Made by a program: the position numbers and the translations under genes
DNA from: Alphaproteobacteria bacterium
GTDB lineage: Bacteria; Pseudomonadota; Alphaproteobacteria; ATCC43930; CGMCC-115725
Length of the DNA: 64,000 bases
Direction: 5' to 3'
NCBI GenBank assembly: GCA_028871455.1
Contig: JAGWNF010000010.1
Coordinates: 1-64,000, forward strand
The notes under the pieces: model-generated
What the model saw: the letters and a program-made list of their open reading frames with translations, nothing else
What the model was told of the DNA's origin: nothing
Databases searched by the model: none
In this document: positions 39,236-48,769 of the stretch, piece by piece
How positions within the stretch are numbered: position 1 is the stretch's first letter
Layout of the letters: the number at the start of each line of letters is the position of its first letter

Positions 39236-39237
39236 GC

Positions 39238-39312
39238 GCGTCGCCGCGAGCGCGCTATATGACCGGCACGGTGATTCCAGTCGACGGCGGCCTGCGGCGC
39301 TATCAGTTCTAG
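39238..39312 (+). pseudogene. C-terminal remnant of a short-chain dehydrogenase (SDR)
   Basis: Directly after nadC a short frame ends in YMTGTVIPVDGGLRRYQF then TAG at 39310-39312. The TG-x-x-x-x-VDGG sequence is the universal C-terminal end of SDR enzymes, where it follows an SPxARY-type helix, also visible here. The rest of the enzyme (about 220 residues, Rossmann part, YxxxK) is missing. It looks like the tail left by a deletion or recombination. Confidence 0.65.
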
Positions 39313-39335
39313 GCGAATTCGCGGCGGCGGCGCTG

Positions 39336-40550
39336 TCAGGCGCTGGTGATGACTTCGCGGCGTCCGGATAGCCATGCAAATGACGCGGAGAGCAGCGCCA
39401 TGCCGGCGCCCAGCGCAAACAGCGCCGCGTAGGATCCGAGACGCGAAAAGATAAAGGCGCAGAGATAGCCGCCCACTGCGTAAATCACCGCGTAGGCGAT
39501 GGTCATCCATCCCCACAGCTGCCGGTGGTGCTCGATCGGCACGAGCTCGGCAGCGCGGCCCGATCCCAGCGAGGTCGTCGCCAGGCCAAAGGCGCCGATG
39601 CCGAACGATGCGACGAACAACACCGGGGCACCGGCCCAAATCGCCGGTGCGCCGACGCAAGCTGCCAATCCGACGAGCGTCAGCGTGTAGGTGCGCGCGA
39701 AGCCCAGCCGCTCGGCGACGATGCCCGTCAGCATCGGTCCGCACGCGGCGCCCAGGCCGAGCACCGACCAATAAAAACCGCCGACGCCCAAACCCAGGCC
39801 GAGACCGCGGGCGACGAAGTCGGTCCAGTAGACCGTCGGCGGCGCGAAGGCGAGACCGATCAGGCCATAGGAGATCAACAGGCGGACGACCGTCCGCGTG
39901 AGAGGCGGTCGCGAGCCGCGTCCGTGTGCAATCCTTCCGGCGGTCGCCGCCGAGCGGCTGGAAGCGTCCGCCGGCCAGCCGCTCCACGCCGCGGCTGTCA
40001 GCCCGATGCCGATGGCACCAAGTACGATCCACGCGGCAGGCAGTCCGGCATGCACCAGCCAAGGCACGACGGTGCCCGACAGGGCGATGCCGGCGCCGAC
40101 GCCGGTGAACACGATGCCGGCCACGCGTCCGCGCCGTCCCACCGGCGTTACGGCGAGGACGGCGGTCGGTGCCAGCACCATCAGTACGCCGCCGATCGCG
40201 CCGGACGTCAGCCGCCAGAGAAAGTACCAGGCGAAGCCGAGTGGCGTCGCGCAAGCGACGAAACTCGCCGCACCGACGATCATCGCCGCCTTGACCAGCG
40301 CCATCGCCGGAACGTGCCGCGCCAGACGGCGCGTGCTCGCCGCGCCGACGAGGTAGCCGGCAAGGTTGGTGGCGCCGAGATACCCGGCTTGCGCAGCGGT
40401 GAACCAATGCGCCTGAACCAGCGCCGGGATCAGCGGCGTGAAGGCGAACCGCGACAGCCCGATGCCCAGCAGCAGCGCCGACAGGCCAGAGAAGGTGGTA
40501 TGGCGTGGTCGCGCCGGACTCATCGCGCGCGCTTCGGTTTCGGCGGTCAT
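39336..40550 (-). CDS. MFS transporter, YbfB/YjiJ-like
   Basis: A 404-residue transporter with 12 predicted membrane helices. The start GLSALLLGIGLSRFAFTPLIPALVQAHWFTAAQAGYLGATNLAGYLVGA is the pattern of the YbfB/YjiJ MFS group, whose members export small metabolites or drugs. The ATG at 40550 is chosen; upstream in-frame sequence is basic and not family-like. Convergent with nadC across the SDR remnant. Its substrate is unknown; being beside the NAD operon could be chance. Confidence 0.87.
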   Translation of the reverse strand: MTAETEARAMSPARPRHTTFSGLSALLLGIGLSRFAFTPLIPALVQAHWFTAAQAGYLGATNLAGYLVGAASTRRLARHVPAMALVKAAMIVGAASFVACATPLGFAWYFLWRLTSGAIGGVLMVLAPTAVLAVTPVGRRGRVAGIVFTGVGAGIALSGTVVPWLVHAGLPAAWIVLGAIGIGLTAAAWSGWPADASSRSAATAGRIAHGRGSRPPLTRTVVRLLISYGLIGLAFAPPTVYWTDFVARGLGLGLGVGGFYWSVLGLGAACGPMLTGIVAERLGFARTYTLTLVGLAACVGAPAIWAGAPVLFVASFGIGAFGLATTSLGSGRAAELVPIEHHRQLWGWMTIAYAVIYAVGGYLCAFIFSRLGSYAALFALGAGMALLSASFAWLSGRREVITSA

Positions 40551-40715
40551 CAGATTCCCTGGCGTTGTCGCGGCAACGTAACCGGTGCGGCGCGCGCCGC
40601 TAAATGCGTTATTGTGCGAGGAGGCATGCGCTCGGCTCGCGTGGCGCATGATGGGACGACCGCCATCGTCGCCGGCTGCCGCCAGGGTCTCGGCCGAGCC
40701 CGCGTAAGGCGCCGA

Positions 40716-42146
40716 CTACAAGTCCATCGACAGCGGCGCCGCGATGTCCTCGAGCGATCGCCGCTCGGCATTGACGCCGATCGCGCCCTCGACCGCGGCC
40801 GCTCCCACCATCAAGCCGGCGGCCAGCAGGTAGCCCCACATCAAGGCGTCGCGCGAACCGCTCTGGATCAGGATTCCGAACAGCGACGGGCCCGCGATAC
40901 CACCGATCGCCGCACCGAAGGCGTAGAACAGGGCGATGATCAACGCGCGCAGCTCAAGCGGAAAGGTCTCGCCGACGGTGAGATAGGCGGCGCTCGCGGC
41001 AGCGGAGGCAATGAAGAAGATCGCCGTCCACAACGCGGTCTGGTCGGCGGCGCCGAGTGCGCCGAACGCGAAGAGCAGCGCCGTCGCCGCCATCAAGGCG
41101 CCCGCCAGGCCGTAGGTCAGTGTGATCATGACGCGGCGGCCGATGGTGTCGAACAGGCGCCCGAGCAGCAGCGGGCCCAGAAAATTCCCGGCGGCGAAGG
41201 CGAGAATGTACGCGCCCACGCGATCCGCCGGCACGGCATAGAAACGCCGCAGCACCAGCGCGTAAGTGAAGAACACGGCGTTATAGCAGAATGCCTGAGC
41301 CGCCATGAGTGTTAGCCCAAGCAGCGTGCGTCGTGGATAACGGCGCAGCAGGACGGTGGCGAGCTCGACTAGGCTCACCGGTCCGCGCGGCACAAGCCGG
41401 ATCGGCTTGCCGGCGGGACGGGGCAGCGCGCCAGCGCGACCGCCGACGCGGGCCTCGATCTCGCGCACGACGCGCTCGGCCTCGGCCAGGCGACCATGTG
41501 TCATCAGCCAGCGCGGACTCTCGGGCACCAACCGGCGCAGCATGACGACGCCTAAGCCGAGCGCGCCGCCAATGCCGAACGCGAGCCGCCAGCCGAGCCA
41601 CGGCGGCAGCAGACGTGGATCGAGCAGCGCCAGGGACGAACCCGCGCCGAGCGCGGCGCCGATCCAGAAGGTGCCGTTAACGGCGAGGTCGGTCCAGCCG
41701 CGCGCCCGCGCCGGAATCAGCTCGTCGATCGCGGAGTTGATCGCCGCGTATTCGCCGCCGATGCCAGCGCCGGTGCCGAAGCGGAACACGGCGAACGAGA
41801 CAAAATTCCAGGAGAATCCGGTGGCGATCGTCGCCGCGGCGTAGACCAGAACCGTGATGCTGAACAGCCGCTTGCGCCCGTAGAGATCGGTCAACTGGCC
41901 GAATCCAAGCGCGCCGAGGATCGCGCCGGCAAGGTAGGCGCTGGCCGCGAAGCCGATCTGGCTCTCGCTCATCGACAGCCCGTTGGGTCCGGCGAAGGCG
42001 CCCGACAGCGAGCCGACCAGCGTGACCTCGAGGCCGTCGAGAATCCAGGTTATGCCGAGTGCGGCGATGACGAGCCAGTGAAAGCGCTGCCACGGCAGGC
42101 GATCGAGCCGCGCGGGTATGTCGGTCTCATAGGATCGTTCGGCCAT
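40716..42146 (-). CDS. MFS transporter, sugar-porter/SV2-like
   Basis: A 476-residue transporter with 12 membrane helices. The loop after helix 2 reads [13 protein letters not shown] (the MFS GxxxDxxGRK motif), the loop after helix 4 includes [21 protein letters not shown], and helix 6 is followed by [19 protein letters not shown], the PESPRW signature of the sugar-porter group. It imports or exports a sugar, acid or aromatic compound; the choice cannot be made here. tRNA-Gln lies 48 bases upstream on the same strand. Confidence 0.87.
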   Translation of the reverse strand: MAERSYETDIPARLDRLPWQRFHWLVIAALGITWILDGLEVTLVGSLSGAFAGPNGLSMSESQIGFAASAYLAGAILGALGFGQLTDLYGRKRLFSITVLVYAAATIATGFSWNFVSFAVFRFGTGAGIGGEYAAINSAIDELIPARARGWTDLAVNGTFWIGAALGAGSSLALLDPRLLPPWLGWRLAFGIGGALGLGVVMLRRLVPESPRWLMTHGRLAEAERVVREIEARVGGRAGALPRPAGKPIRLVPRGPVSLVELATVLLRRYPRRTLLGLTLMAAQAFCYNAVFFTYALVLRRFYAVPADRVGAYILAFAAGNFLGPLLLGRLFDTIGRRVMITLTYGLAGALMAATALLFAFGALGAADQTALWTAIFFIASAAASAAYLTVGETFPLELRALIIALFYAFGAAIGGIAGPSLFGILIQSGSRDALMWGYLLAAGLMVGAAAVEGAIGVNAERRSLEDIAAPLSMDL

Positions 42147-42193
42147 GCCCGCCTCGCCGCGATCAAATCCCGCGGCACGTCATTGCTGTTGCG

Positions 42194-42268
42194 TGGCTGG
42201 GGCGGGAGGATTCGAACCTCCGTATCGCGGAATCAAAATCCGCTGCCTTACCACTTGGCGACGCCCCA
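42194..42268 (-). tRNA. tRNA-Gln (TTG)
   Basis: On the minus strand: acceptor TGGGGCG pairs with CGCCCCA, D stem GCC and GGC, anticodon loop TTTTGAT (anticodon TTG), T arm with the GGTTCGAATCC core, and encoded CCA at 42196-42194. It reads CAA and CAG codons. No clear promoter is seen within 60 bases upstream. Confidence 0.93.
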
Positions 42269-42450
42269 ATCCGATGGCACGACGCGGCCAGATCGCGCGT
42301 CCGCGCGACCTTAGCGGCTGCGGCGAGGAGCCGCAACCAACGCCGCCCGAGTCCAGTTTATGTCGGCGGACTTGCGGGTTGACGGCGGCCGGCGTGGCGG
42401 GCCAAGGTGCCGCGCGTTCTCCGGGTTTGAGCCGCGAATCGTTCTGCTTC

Positions 42451-44475
42451 ATGAGCGCCACAACCGAGGTCAAGACCGCCGTCGCGCTGCCGCTACCGAA
42501 GCCGCGCGATCCGCAACTGTGGCGCATGGCGAACTGCCTGCGGGCGCTGGCGATGGACGCGGTCGAGAAGGCCAAAAGCGGCCACCCCGGCATGCCGATG
42601 GGCATGGCCGACGTGGCGACCGTGCTCTTCACCAAATTCCTCAAGTTCGACCCGGCCGATCCCGATTGGCCCGATCGCGACCGATTCATTCTCTCGGCCG
42701 GTCACGGCTCGATGCTGCTCTATGGGCTGCTCTATCTTCTCGGCTATCCCGAGATGACGATCGGCGAAATCGAGAATTTCCGTCAACTCGGCAGCCGGAC
42801 CGCTGGTCATCCGGAGCGCGGCCACGCGCCGGGCATCGAGGTGACCACCGGGCCGCTCAGCCAGGGACTGGCCAATTCGGTCGGTATGGCGCTGGCCGAG
42901 AGGATTCTCAATGCACGTTTCGACGACGCGCTGGTCGATCATCACACCTATGTATTCGCCGGCGACGGCTGCCTGATGGAAGGCCTGAGCCACGAGGCGC
43001 TTGGCCTTGCCGGCCACCTGAGGCTCAAGAGGCTCATCGTCTTCTGGGACAACAACTCGATCTCGATCGACGGCGCGACATCGCTGGCCACGGACGACGA
43101 CCAGATCGCGCGTTTCAAGGCGCATGGCTGGAACACGCTCTCAATCGACGGTCACGACACCGATCAGATCGCCGACGCGATCGCGCAAGCGCAGCGCAGC
43201 GACCGGCCGACCATGATCGCCTGCCGGACGGTGATCGCCTTCGGCGCGCCGACCAAGGCCGGCACCTCGGCGGCGCACGGCTCGCCGCTCGGTGCCGACG
43301 AAATCGCCAGCGCGCGACGCCGTCTCGACTGGGATTCGCCGCCCTTCGTGATTCCGGACGATCTGATGAAGGCATGGCGCGCCGCCGCCGCGCGCGGGGT
43401 CAAGGCCCGCGACGCCTGGCGTCAGCGGCTCGCCGCCGCGCGCGCCGAAGATCGCGACGAGCTGACACGTCGGATGGCAGGCGAATTGCCGGCAGAGTGG
43501 TGCGCGGCGCTGGCGAACGCCGCCAAAAGCTTCGCCACCGAAAGGAAGAAAGAAGCGACCCGGCAATCCTCGGGTCGCTGTCTCGAGACGCTGCTGCCGA
43601 CGATTCCAGAACTGATCGGCGGCTCGGCCGATCTGACGCCATCCAACAACACCATGATCAAGGGCCAGAAGGTACTCACGGCGGGCGCCTATGATGGCCG
43701 CTATATCCACTATGGCATCCGCGAGCACGGCATGGCCGCGGCGATGAACGGCATGGCGGCGCATGGCGGCATCGTGCCGTATGGCGGGAGCTTCCTGGTG
43801 TTCACCGATTATTGTCGACCATCGATCCGGCTGGCGGCGCTGATGAAGCTGCGCGTTATCTTCGTCATGACGCATGACTCGATCGGCCTTGGCGAGGACG
43901 GTCCGACGCACCAACCGGTCGAGCACTTGGCGGCGCTGCGCGCGATTCCGAATCTCAATGTCTTCCGTCCGGCGGACGCTGTCGAAACCGCCGAATGCTG
44001 GATGCTGGCGCTGGAAAATTTCACCACGCCGTCGATCCTGGCGCTGTCGCGCCAGGGCTTGCCGGCGTTGCGGACCGATGTGTCCGCGAACCGGTCGGCG
44101 CGCGGCGCCTATGTCCTCGCCGAAGCGGTTGGTCCGCGCGCGGTGACGCTGCTGGCGACCGGCTCGGAAGTCGCCATCGCGATGGCGGCGCGTGAGCAGC
44201 TTGCGGGGGCGAAGATCGCCGCGGCCGTCGTCTCGATGCCGTGCTGGGAACTCTTCGAGCGGCAGGACGAGGCCTACAAGCGGTCCGTGCTCGGCAATTC
44301 ACCGCGTGTCGCGGTCGAAGCGGCCTGCCGCGAGGGCTGGGACCGCTATCTCGCACCCAAGGGCACGTTCGTCGGCATGACGGGTTTTGGTGCCTCGGCG
44401 CCAGCCGACGCTCTATATAAGCATTTCAACATCACGCCTGAGGCGGTGGCCGCCGCCGCAAAGGCGTTGCTTTAG
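42451..44475 (+). CDS. tkt: Tkt, transketolase
   Basis: A 674-residue ThDP enzyme. [11 protein letters not shown] and the ThDP/Mg motif [20 protein letters not shown] then NNSIS are in the N-terminal half; [18 protein letters not shown] and the middle-domain [16 protein letters not shown] follow. It moves two-carbon units in the pentose phosphate pathway. ATG at 42451 (MSATTEVK) is chosen; the upstream frame runs through the tRNA-Gln. It begins a rightward run of carbon-metabolism genes (gap, fba, thiE). Confidence 0.95.
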   Translation: MSATTEVKTAVALPLPKPRDPQLWRMANCLRALAMDAVEKAKSGHPGMPMGMADVATVLFTKFLKFDPADPDWPDRDRFILSAGHGSMLLYGLLYLLGYPEMTIGEIENFRQLGSRTAGHPERGHAPGIEVTTGPLSQGLANSVGMALAERILNARFDDALVDHHTYVFAGDGCLMEGLSHEALGLAGHLRLKRLIVFWDNNSISIDGATSLATDDDQIARFKAHGWNTLSIDGHDTDQIADAIAQAQRSDRPTMIACRTVIAFGAPTKAGTSAAHGSPLGADEIASARRRLDWDSPPFVIPDDLMKAWRAAAARGVKARDAWRQRLAAARAEDRDELTRRMAGELPAEWCAALANAAKSFATERKKEATRQSSGRCLETLLPTIPELIGGSADLTPSNNTMIKGQKVLTAGAYDGRYIHYGIREHGMAAAMNGMAAHGGIVPYGGSFLVFTDYCRPSIRLAALMKLRVIFVMTHDSIGLGEDGPTHQPVEHLAALRAIPNLNVFRPADAVETAECWMLALENFTTPSILALSRQGLPALRTDVSANRSARGAYVLAEAVGPRAVTLLATGSEVAIAMAAREQLAGAKIAAAVVSMPCWELFERQDEAYKRSVLGNSPRVAVEAACREGWDRYLAPKGTFVGMTGFGASAPADALYKHFNITPEAVAAAAKALL

Positions 44476-44483
44476 GAGGCAGC

Positions 44484-45494
44484 ATGGCCGTTCGTGTCGC
44501 CATCAGTGGCTTTGGTCGTATTGGTCGCTTGGTGTTGCGCGCGCTGCACGAGCAGAACCGGGACGACGTTCAGTGCGTCGCGATCAACGATCTGGGCTCG
44601 GTGCATGCTAACGCGCACCTTCTCAAGTTCGACAGTGTGCACGGCCGCTTCGATGGCGAGATCAAGACCGGTGATGATTGGATGGATATCGGCAAGGGGC
44701 CGATCAAGGTGCTGGCCGAGCGTGATCCCGCGAAGCTGCCGTGGAAGGAGTTCAAGATCGACGTGGCGCTCGAATGCACCGGCCACTTCACCAAGCGTGA
44801 CGCTGCCGCGAAACATCTCGAGGCTGGCGCCAAGCGCGTCATCGTTTCGGCGCCGGCGGACGGCGCCGACATGACGGTCGTACTCGGCGTGAACAGTGAC
44901 AACCTCAAATCTGAGCACAAGGTGCTGTCGAACGGATCGTGCACGACCAATTGCCTTGCGCCGGTCGTCTATGTGCTCAATGAAGGTCTCGGGATCGAGC
45001 AGGGCTACATGACCACCATCCACTCTTACACCGGCGACCAGCACACGATCGATACGCTGCACAAGGATCTGCGTCGCGCTCGCGCGGCCGGTCTCAATAT
45101 GGTCCCGACTTCGACCGGCGCCGCCAAGGCGCTCGGCCTTGTGATTCCGGCGCTGCAGGGCAAGCTCGACGGCACCGCCATTCGCGTACCGACCCCCGAC
45201 GTCTCGCTTATCGATTTCAAGTTCTCCTCGGCGCGGGACACCAGCAAGGACGAGATCAACGAGCTGATGACCAAGGCGGCCAACTCGAACCGCTTCAAGG
45301 GCATCCTGGCGGTTAACAAGGACGAAGTGGTGTCGAGCGACTTCATTCACGATTCTCATAGCTCGACGTTCGACCTGACGCAGACCGTCGTCATGGGCAA
45401 GCGCTTCTGCCGGGTGCTGGCCTGGTACGACAACGAGTGGGGGTTCTCGAACCGCATGGTCGAAGTTGCCGCGCTGGTCGGCGGATTGGGCTGA
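44484..45494 (+). CDS. gap: GapA-type glyceraldehyde-3-phosphate dehydrogenase
   Basis: A 336-residue NAD-linked dehydrogenase. VAISGFGRIGRL is the NAD-binding start, NGSCTTNCLAP carries the catalytic Cys, and the catalytic His lies in MTTIHSYTGDQ. Asp in INDLG marks NAD rather than NADP use. AGGAGG precedes the ATG, eight bases after tkt. In related genomes pgk follows gap; here a different, unrecognised gene does. Confidence 0.96.
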   Translation: MAVRVAISGFGRIGRLVLRALHEQNRDDVQCVAINDLGSVHANAHLLKFDSVHGRFDGEIKTGDDWMDIGKGPIKVLAERDPAKLPWKEFKIDVALECTGHFTKRDAAAKHLEAGAKRVIVSAPADGADMTVVLGVNSDNLKSEHKVLSNGSCTTNCLAPVVYVLNEGLGIEQGYMTTIHSYTGDQHTIDTLHKDLRRARAAGLNMVPTSTGAAKALGLVIPALQGKLDGTAIRVPTPDVSLIDFKFSSARDTSKDEINELMTKAANSNRFKGILAVNKDEVVSSDFIHDSHSSTFDLTQTVVMGKRFCRVLAWYDNEWGFSNRMVEVAALVGGLG

Positions 45495-45501
45495 ACCGCT
45501 T

Positions 45502-45909
45502 ATGGCGAGGCGCATCGTCGTCCACTCGTTCGCCCAGGCGCGCGCGGCGCTCGCCGCGGCCGCGGCGCTGGGGATGGACGTGACGCTGGCAAGCGCACCG
45601 GCCGCCGGCGGCTATGCCGGTCCCGGCTGGTTCAAGGCGCTGATCGACGACGCACGGCGCGCCGTGCCCAACGCCCGCTGCGATACGGTGCTCAATTGCG
45701 GCGCGGCGCCGGGTATGGCGTTTGCGGCCATGCGTCTCGGCTTTAAGCGTATTCGCCTCGCAGGCAATGCCGAAGCCGTACGCCGGCTCGCGGCCATCGG
45801 CGCCGCGATTGAATCCGGCGAGGAACCGGTGCTCGATTTGCGCGGCTTGCGCCGGCCGGAGGCGCGCTGCCGCGCTTGGCTTGCGGGTGGCGCGGTGACG
45901 CGGCCCTAG
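45502..45909 (+). CDS. Conserved-looking hypothetical protein between gap and fba
   Basis: A 135-residue soluble protein, alanine-rich. It has alternating strands and helices: VVHSFAQARAALAAAAALGMDVTLASAPAAG, TVLNCGAAPGMAFAAMRLGFKRIRL, then LRRPEARCRAWLAGG. The LNCGAAPGMAFAA stretch looks like a small Rossmann-type crossing. It is not Pgk (about 395 residues, no PGK motifs). I do not recognise the family. Co-transcription with gap (7 bases) and fba (35 bases) hints at a link to lower glycolysis or gluconeogenesis. Confidence 0.7.
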   Translation: MARRIVVHSFAQARAALAAAAALGMDVTLASAPAAGGYAGPGWFKALIDDARRAVPNARCDTVLNCGAAPGMAFAAMRLGFKRIRLAGNAEAVRRLAAIGAAIESGEEPVLDLRGLRRPEARCRAWLAGGAVTRP

Positions 45910-45944
45910 GGCTTCCGCTAGATCCGGCGCAAAGGGAAGGCGAT

Positions 45945-46877
45945 ATGGCGACAGTCACGAAAGCGATCCAAAAGATTCTCGACGGCTACGAGAGTGACAA
46001 TCCGAAAACCAAGGCCAATCTCGCCCGCATCCTGATGCAGGGGAAGCTCGGTGGCACTGGGAAGCTGGTGATTCTGCCGGTCGACCAGGGTTTCGAGCAC
46101 GGTCCCGCGCGCAGCTTCGCGCCCAATCCCCCGGCCTACGATCCGCACTATCACTTCAAGCTGGCAATCGATGCGGGGCTTTCGGCTTATGCCGCGCCGC
46201 TCGGCATGCTTGAGGCCGGTGCCAGGACCTTCGCCGGCAAGATTCCGACCATCCTCAAATGCAACTCGGCCAACAGCCTGTCGCGCTTGAAAGAGGCGGC
46301 GGATCAGGCGGTGACCGCCTCGGTCAAGGACGCCGTCCGGCTCAAATGCGCGGCGATCGGCTTCACCATCTATCCGGGTTCGGACAGGGCCTATGATCAG
46401 ATGGAAGAGATCGCTGAGCTTGGCCGCGAGGCGAAAGCGGCGGGTCTCGCGGTCGTCATCTGGTCCTATCCGCGCGGCGGCAATCTGTCGAAAGAGGGCG
46501 AGACGGCGATCGATATCTGCGCCTATGCGGCACACATGGCGGCGCTCCTGGGCGCGCATATCATCAAGGTCAAGCCGCCGACGGCGTATCTCGAGCTCGA
46601 AGCGGCGAAGAAGGTCTACGAAGCGCAACGGATCGATATTTCGACGGCCGCTGCGCGCATCCGGCACGTCGTCCAGGCATGCTTCGACGGCAAGCGAATC
46701 GTCGTCTTCTCCGGCGGCGAGGCCAGGGACATCGAAGGCGTCTACAACGAAGTGCGCGCGGTGCGCGACGGCGGCGGCAATGGGTCGATCATCGGCCGCA
46801 ACACCTTCCAGCGGCCGCGCGACGAAGCTCTCAAGATGCTCGGCCAGATCATTCGGATCTATCGCGGCGAGGCGTGA
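45945..46877 (+). CDS. Class I fructose-bisphosphate aldolase, DhnA/archaeal type
   Basis: A 310-residue DeoC/FbaB-family aldolase. [12 protein letters not shown] opens the barrel; the Schiff-base Lys is in HIIKVKPP, and [11 protein letters not shown] is the phosphate-binding end. It splits fructose 1,6-bisphosphate without metal. ATG at 45945 has an AGGG-type site upstream. The stop overlaps thiE at GTGA, so the two are coupled. Other DhnA-family enzymes make different keto compounds, but the glycolytic neighbours favour an FBP aldolase. Confidence 0.93.
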   Translation: MATVTKAIQKILDGYESDNPKTKANLARILMQGKLGGTGKLVILPVDQGFEHGPARSFAPNPPAYDPHYHFKLAIDAGLSAYAAPLGMLEAGARTFAGKIPTILKCNSANSLSRLKEAADQAVTASVKDAVRLKCAAIGFTIYPGSDRAYDQMEEIAELGREAKAAGLAVVIWSYPRGGNLSKEGETAIDICAYAAHMAALLGAHIIKVKPPTAYLELEAAKKVYEAQRIDISTAAARIRHVVQACFDGKRIVVFSGGEARDIEGVYNEVRAVRDGGGNGSIIGRNTFQRPRDEALKMLGQIIRIYRGEA

Positions 46878-47497
46878 CCCGCCTCTATCTCATCACGCCG
46901 CCGGCATTCGATCTGTCGGTTTTCGCGCGTTCTCTCGCCGCCGCACTCGACGCTGGCGACGTCGCCTGCGTGCAGCTGCGTCTCAAACCGGCGGATGACG
47001 ACGCTATCCGCCGCGCGGCCGACATGTTGCGGCCGATTGCGCAGGATCGCGGCGTCGCTTTCCTGATGAACGACCGCGCCGATCTGGCGCTCGCCTGCGG
47101 CTGCGACGGCGTCCATGTCGGTCAGGAGGACACACCTTACGACGAAGCGCGCCGGTTGCTGGGTCCAGACCGGATCGTGGGTGTCACGTGTCACGCGAGC
47201 CGCGACTTGGCGCTGGAGGCGGCCGAGAAGGGGGCGGATTATGTCGCCTTCGGCGCTTTCTTCCCCACCCCAACCAAGATCGCCAAAGGCGCCGCCGATC
47301 CCGAGTTGCTCCGCTGGTGGAGCGCGGCGACCACCGTGCCCTGTGTTGCGATCGGCGGCATCACGCCGGCGAATTGCGCGCCTTTGGTGACAGCCGGTGC
47401 CGATTTTCTCGCGGTTGTCGCCGCCGTGTGGAATCATCCGCAAGGTCCAGCCGCGGCGGTCAGGGCCTTCGTCGAGGCGATGGCCGCCGTGCGCTGA
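46874..47497 (+). CDS. thiE: ThiE-like thiamine phosphate synthase
   Basis: A 207-residue TIM barrel. [56 protein letters not shown] and AIGGITPAN are the ThiE motifs that bind the pyrimidine diphosphate and thiazole phosphate. It joins them to thiamine phosphate. The GTG start overlaps the fba stop at GTGA. ThiE near tkt fits: transketolase needs thiamine diphosphate. TenI, a close but inactive relative, is the alternative; all main residues seem kept here. Confidence 0.87.
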   Translation: MTRLYLITPPAFDLSVFARSLAAALDAGDVACVQLRLKPADDDAIRRAADMLRPIAQDRGVAFLMNDRADLALACGCDGVHVGQEDTPYDEARRLLGPDRIVGVTCHASRDLALEAAEKGADYVAFGAFFPTPTKIAKGAADPELLRWWSAATTVPCVAIGGITPANCAPLVTAGADFLAVVAAVWNHPQGPAAAVRAFVEAMAAVR

Positions 47498-47517
47498 CAA
47501 GGCGCGGGCGATCTCCG

Positions 47518-48237
47518 ATGGTTGTAACCACAGGCGAGGCAGTGGTGCCGGCAGCGCGTGAGCGTCGCGGCATGCTGCCGCCATGGGCGCTGATCGCCGC
47601 GGCGGCCGTCCACCTGCTGCCGGTGCTGATCGTCCTATGGCACTGGCCGGCCTCTCCGCCGCCGCCGCTGAAGACGATCGAGGTCACGCTGGTGCGGCCG
47701 CCGCCCAAGTCGGCGGCGAAGCCGCCCGCGACCGCCGCACTCCGGCCGCGCGAGTCCGGCCAGGACCAGACGACCGAAGCGAAGAAGACCGACAAACCGG
47801 AACCGGCGCCACCGCCACGGGCGCAGGTGCACCCGGCGCGAGAAGCGCGGCACGCCGCGGTGGCAACGCCGAAGCCGGCGGCCGAGGGCTTGCGGGTGCT
47901 GCAGCTGCGTCTGCCGCAGCGCGGCAGCACCGACCGCAACCTGGCCGGCGATCCCTATCTCAACGACCTCATGCATCGCATCGAGGGCAATCGGGTCTAT
48001 CCGCCGGCTTCGGCCTTCTACGGCGCGACCGAGCGCACCGTGGTCTACAGCGTCGGTGTCGATCCGGGCGGGACGGTGAGCACCATCACGTTGCTCGCTT
48101 CGTCGGGCCAAAGCCTGATCGACGAGGCGGCGCGGCAGATGATCGCGGCCAGCACACCGTTTCCGCGTCTGCCCACCGATCTGCCGCAGATTCGCACGTC
48201 GATCGTCATCTTCATTCCGGTCTATCCGCATGGATAA
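47518..48237 (+). CDS. TonB-family C-terminal domain protein
   Basis: A 239-residue inner-membrane protein: one N-terminal helix (residues about 26-44, PWALIAAAAVHLLPVLIVLW), a proline- and lysine-rich linker reaching across the periplasm, and a TonB C-terminal domain (ERTVVYSVGVDPGGTVSTITLLASSGQSLIDEAA). TonB delivers energy from ExbB/ExbD to outer-membrane receptors. No exbB, exbD or receptor is next to it. Start is ATG at 47518, 20 bases after thiE. Confidence 0.85.
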   Translation: MVVTTGEAVVPAARERRGMLPPWALIAAAAVHLLPVLIVLWHWPASPPPPLKTIEVTLVRPPPKSAAKPPATAALRPRESGQDQTTEAKKTDKPEPAPPPRAQVHPAREARHAAVATPKPAAEGLRVLQLRLPQRGSTDRNLAGDPYLNDLMHRIEGNRVYPPASAFYGATERTVVYSVGVDPGGTVSTITLLASSGQSLIDEAARQMIAASTPFPRLPTDLPQIRTSIVIFIPVYPHG

Positions 48238-48261
48238 GCGGAACAGACTCGACAATGCATG

Positions 48262-48289
48262 TATAGTACTATAGCACTATTATACTATA
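48262..48289. promoter_or_regulatory. 28-bp AT-rich inverted repeat, likely operator
   Basis: TATAGTACTATAG and CTATTATACTATA are near-perfect inverted copies (11 of 13 positions pair) around a 2-base centre. The site is 24 bases before the ribbon-helix-helix/RAMA gene and nearly free of G and C in an otherwise GC-rich genome. Ribbon-helix-helix proteins usually repress themselves from such repeats. Confidence 0.6.
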
Positions 48290-48313
48290 AGGGCATACGG
48301 GTGAGGTCGCAGC

Positions 48314-48751
48314 ATGATGACCATCGAGGTCGATTTTGATGTGTATAAGGCGCTAACGGCACGCCGTTCTAACGAAACCGTGACTTATAATGATGTGCTG
48401 CGCATGCTCCTGGGACTCGCTCAGCCGACCGCTGGTCTTCGTCGTCTGTTCGGCCTCGGCAGTGGCAAGGCGATGCGGCAGGCAGGCCCTCGAAACGAGG
48501 TATCAGATTGGCTTTACAAGGGAATCAGGTTCTCCGCGGGGACGGAATTACGGGCCAAATACAAGGGCCAAGTTCATCGTGCTCGGGTTGACCGTGACGG
48601 CATAGTGATCGACGGCAGGCGTTTCGCCACGCCTTCTGACGCAGCGCGCGCGGTGACTGGCACTAACGTCAATGGGTGGCGGTTCTGGCAATGCCGATTG
48701 CCTGGTGATACTGGATGGCGTCGTCTCGACTCGCTGCGACAGGACTCTTGA
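48314..48751 (+). CDS. Ribbon-helix-helix / RAMA domain protein
   Basis: A 145-residue two-part protein. The N-terminal 38 residues (MMTIEVDFDVYKALTARRS then VTYNDVLRMLLGL) look like a SeqA-N/ribbon-helix-helix dimer. The C-terminal 75 (GIRFSAGTELRAKYKGQV, then PSDAARAVTGTNVNGWRFW) match RAMA, a domain seen with DNA adenine methylases and restriction enzymes. The pair suggests a DNA-binding protein that reads or reacts to modified DNA. Its DNA is less GC-rich than its neighbours, a sign of transfer. No methylase or restriction gene is close. Convergent with epmA. Confidence 0.75.
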   Translation: MMTIEVDFDVYKALTARRSNETVTYNDVLRMLLGLAQPTAGLRRLFGLGSGKAMRQAGPRNEVSDWLYKGIRFSAGTELRAKYKGQVHRARVDRDGIVIDGRRFATPSDAARAVTGTNVNGWRFWQCRLPGDTGWRRLDSLRQDS

Positions 48752-48769
48752 GAGTCCGACTCGGGTGGG

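Noticed and set aside
48241-48313. CRISPR-like or transposon end repeats
   Set aside because: Only one AT-rich inverted repeat, no repeated spacers and no transposase; an operator explains it better.
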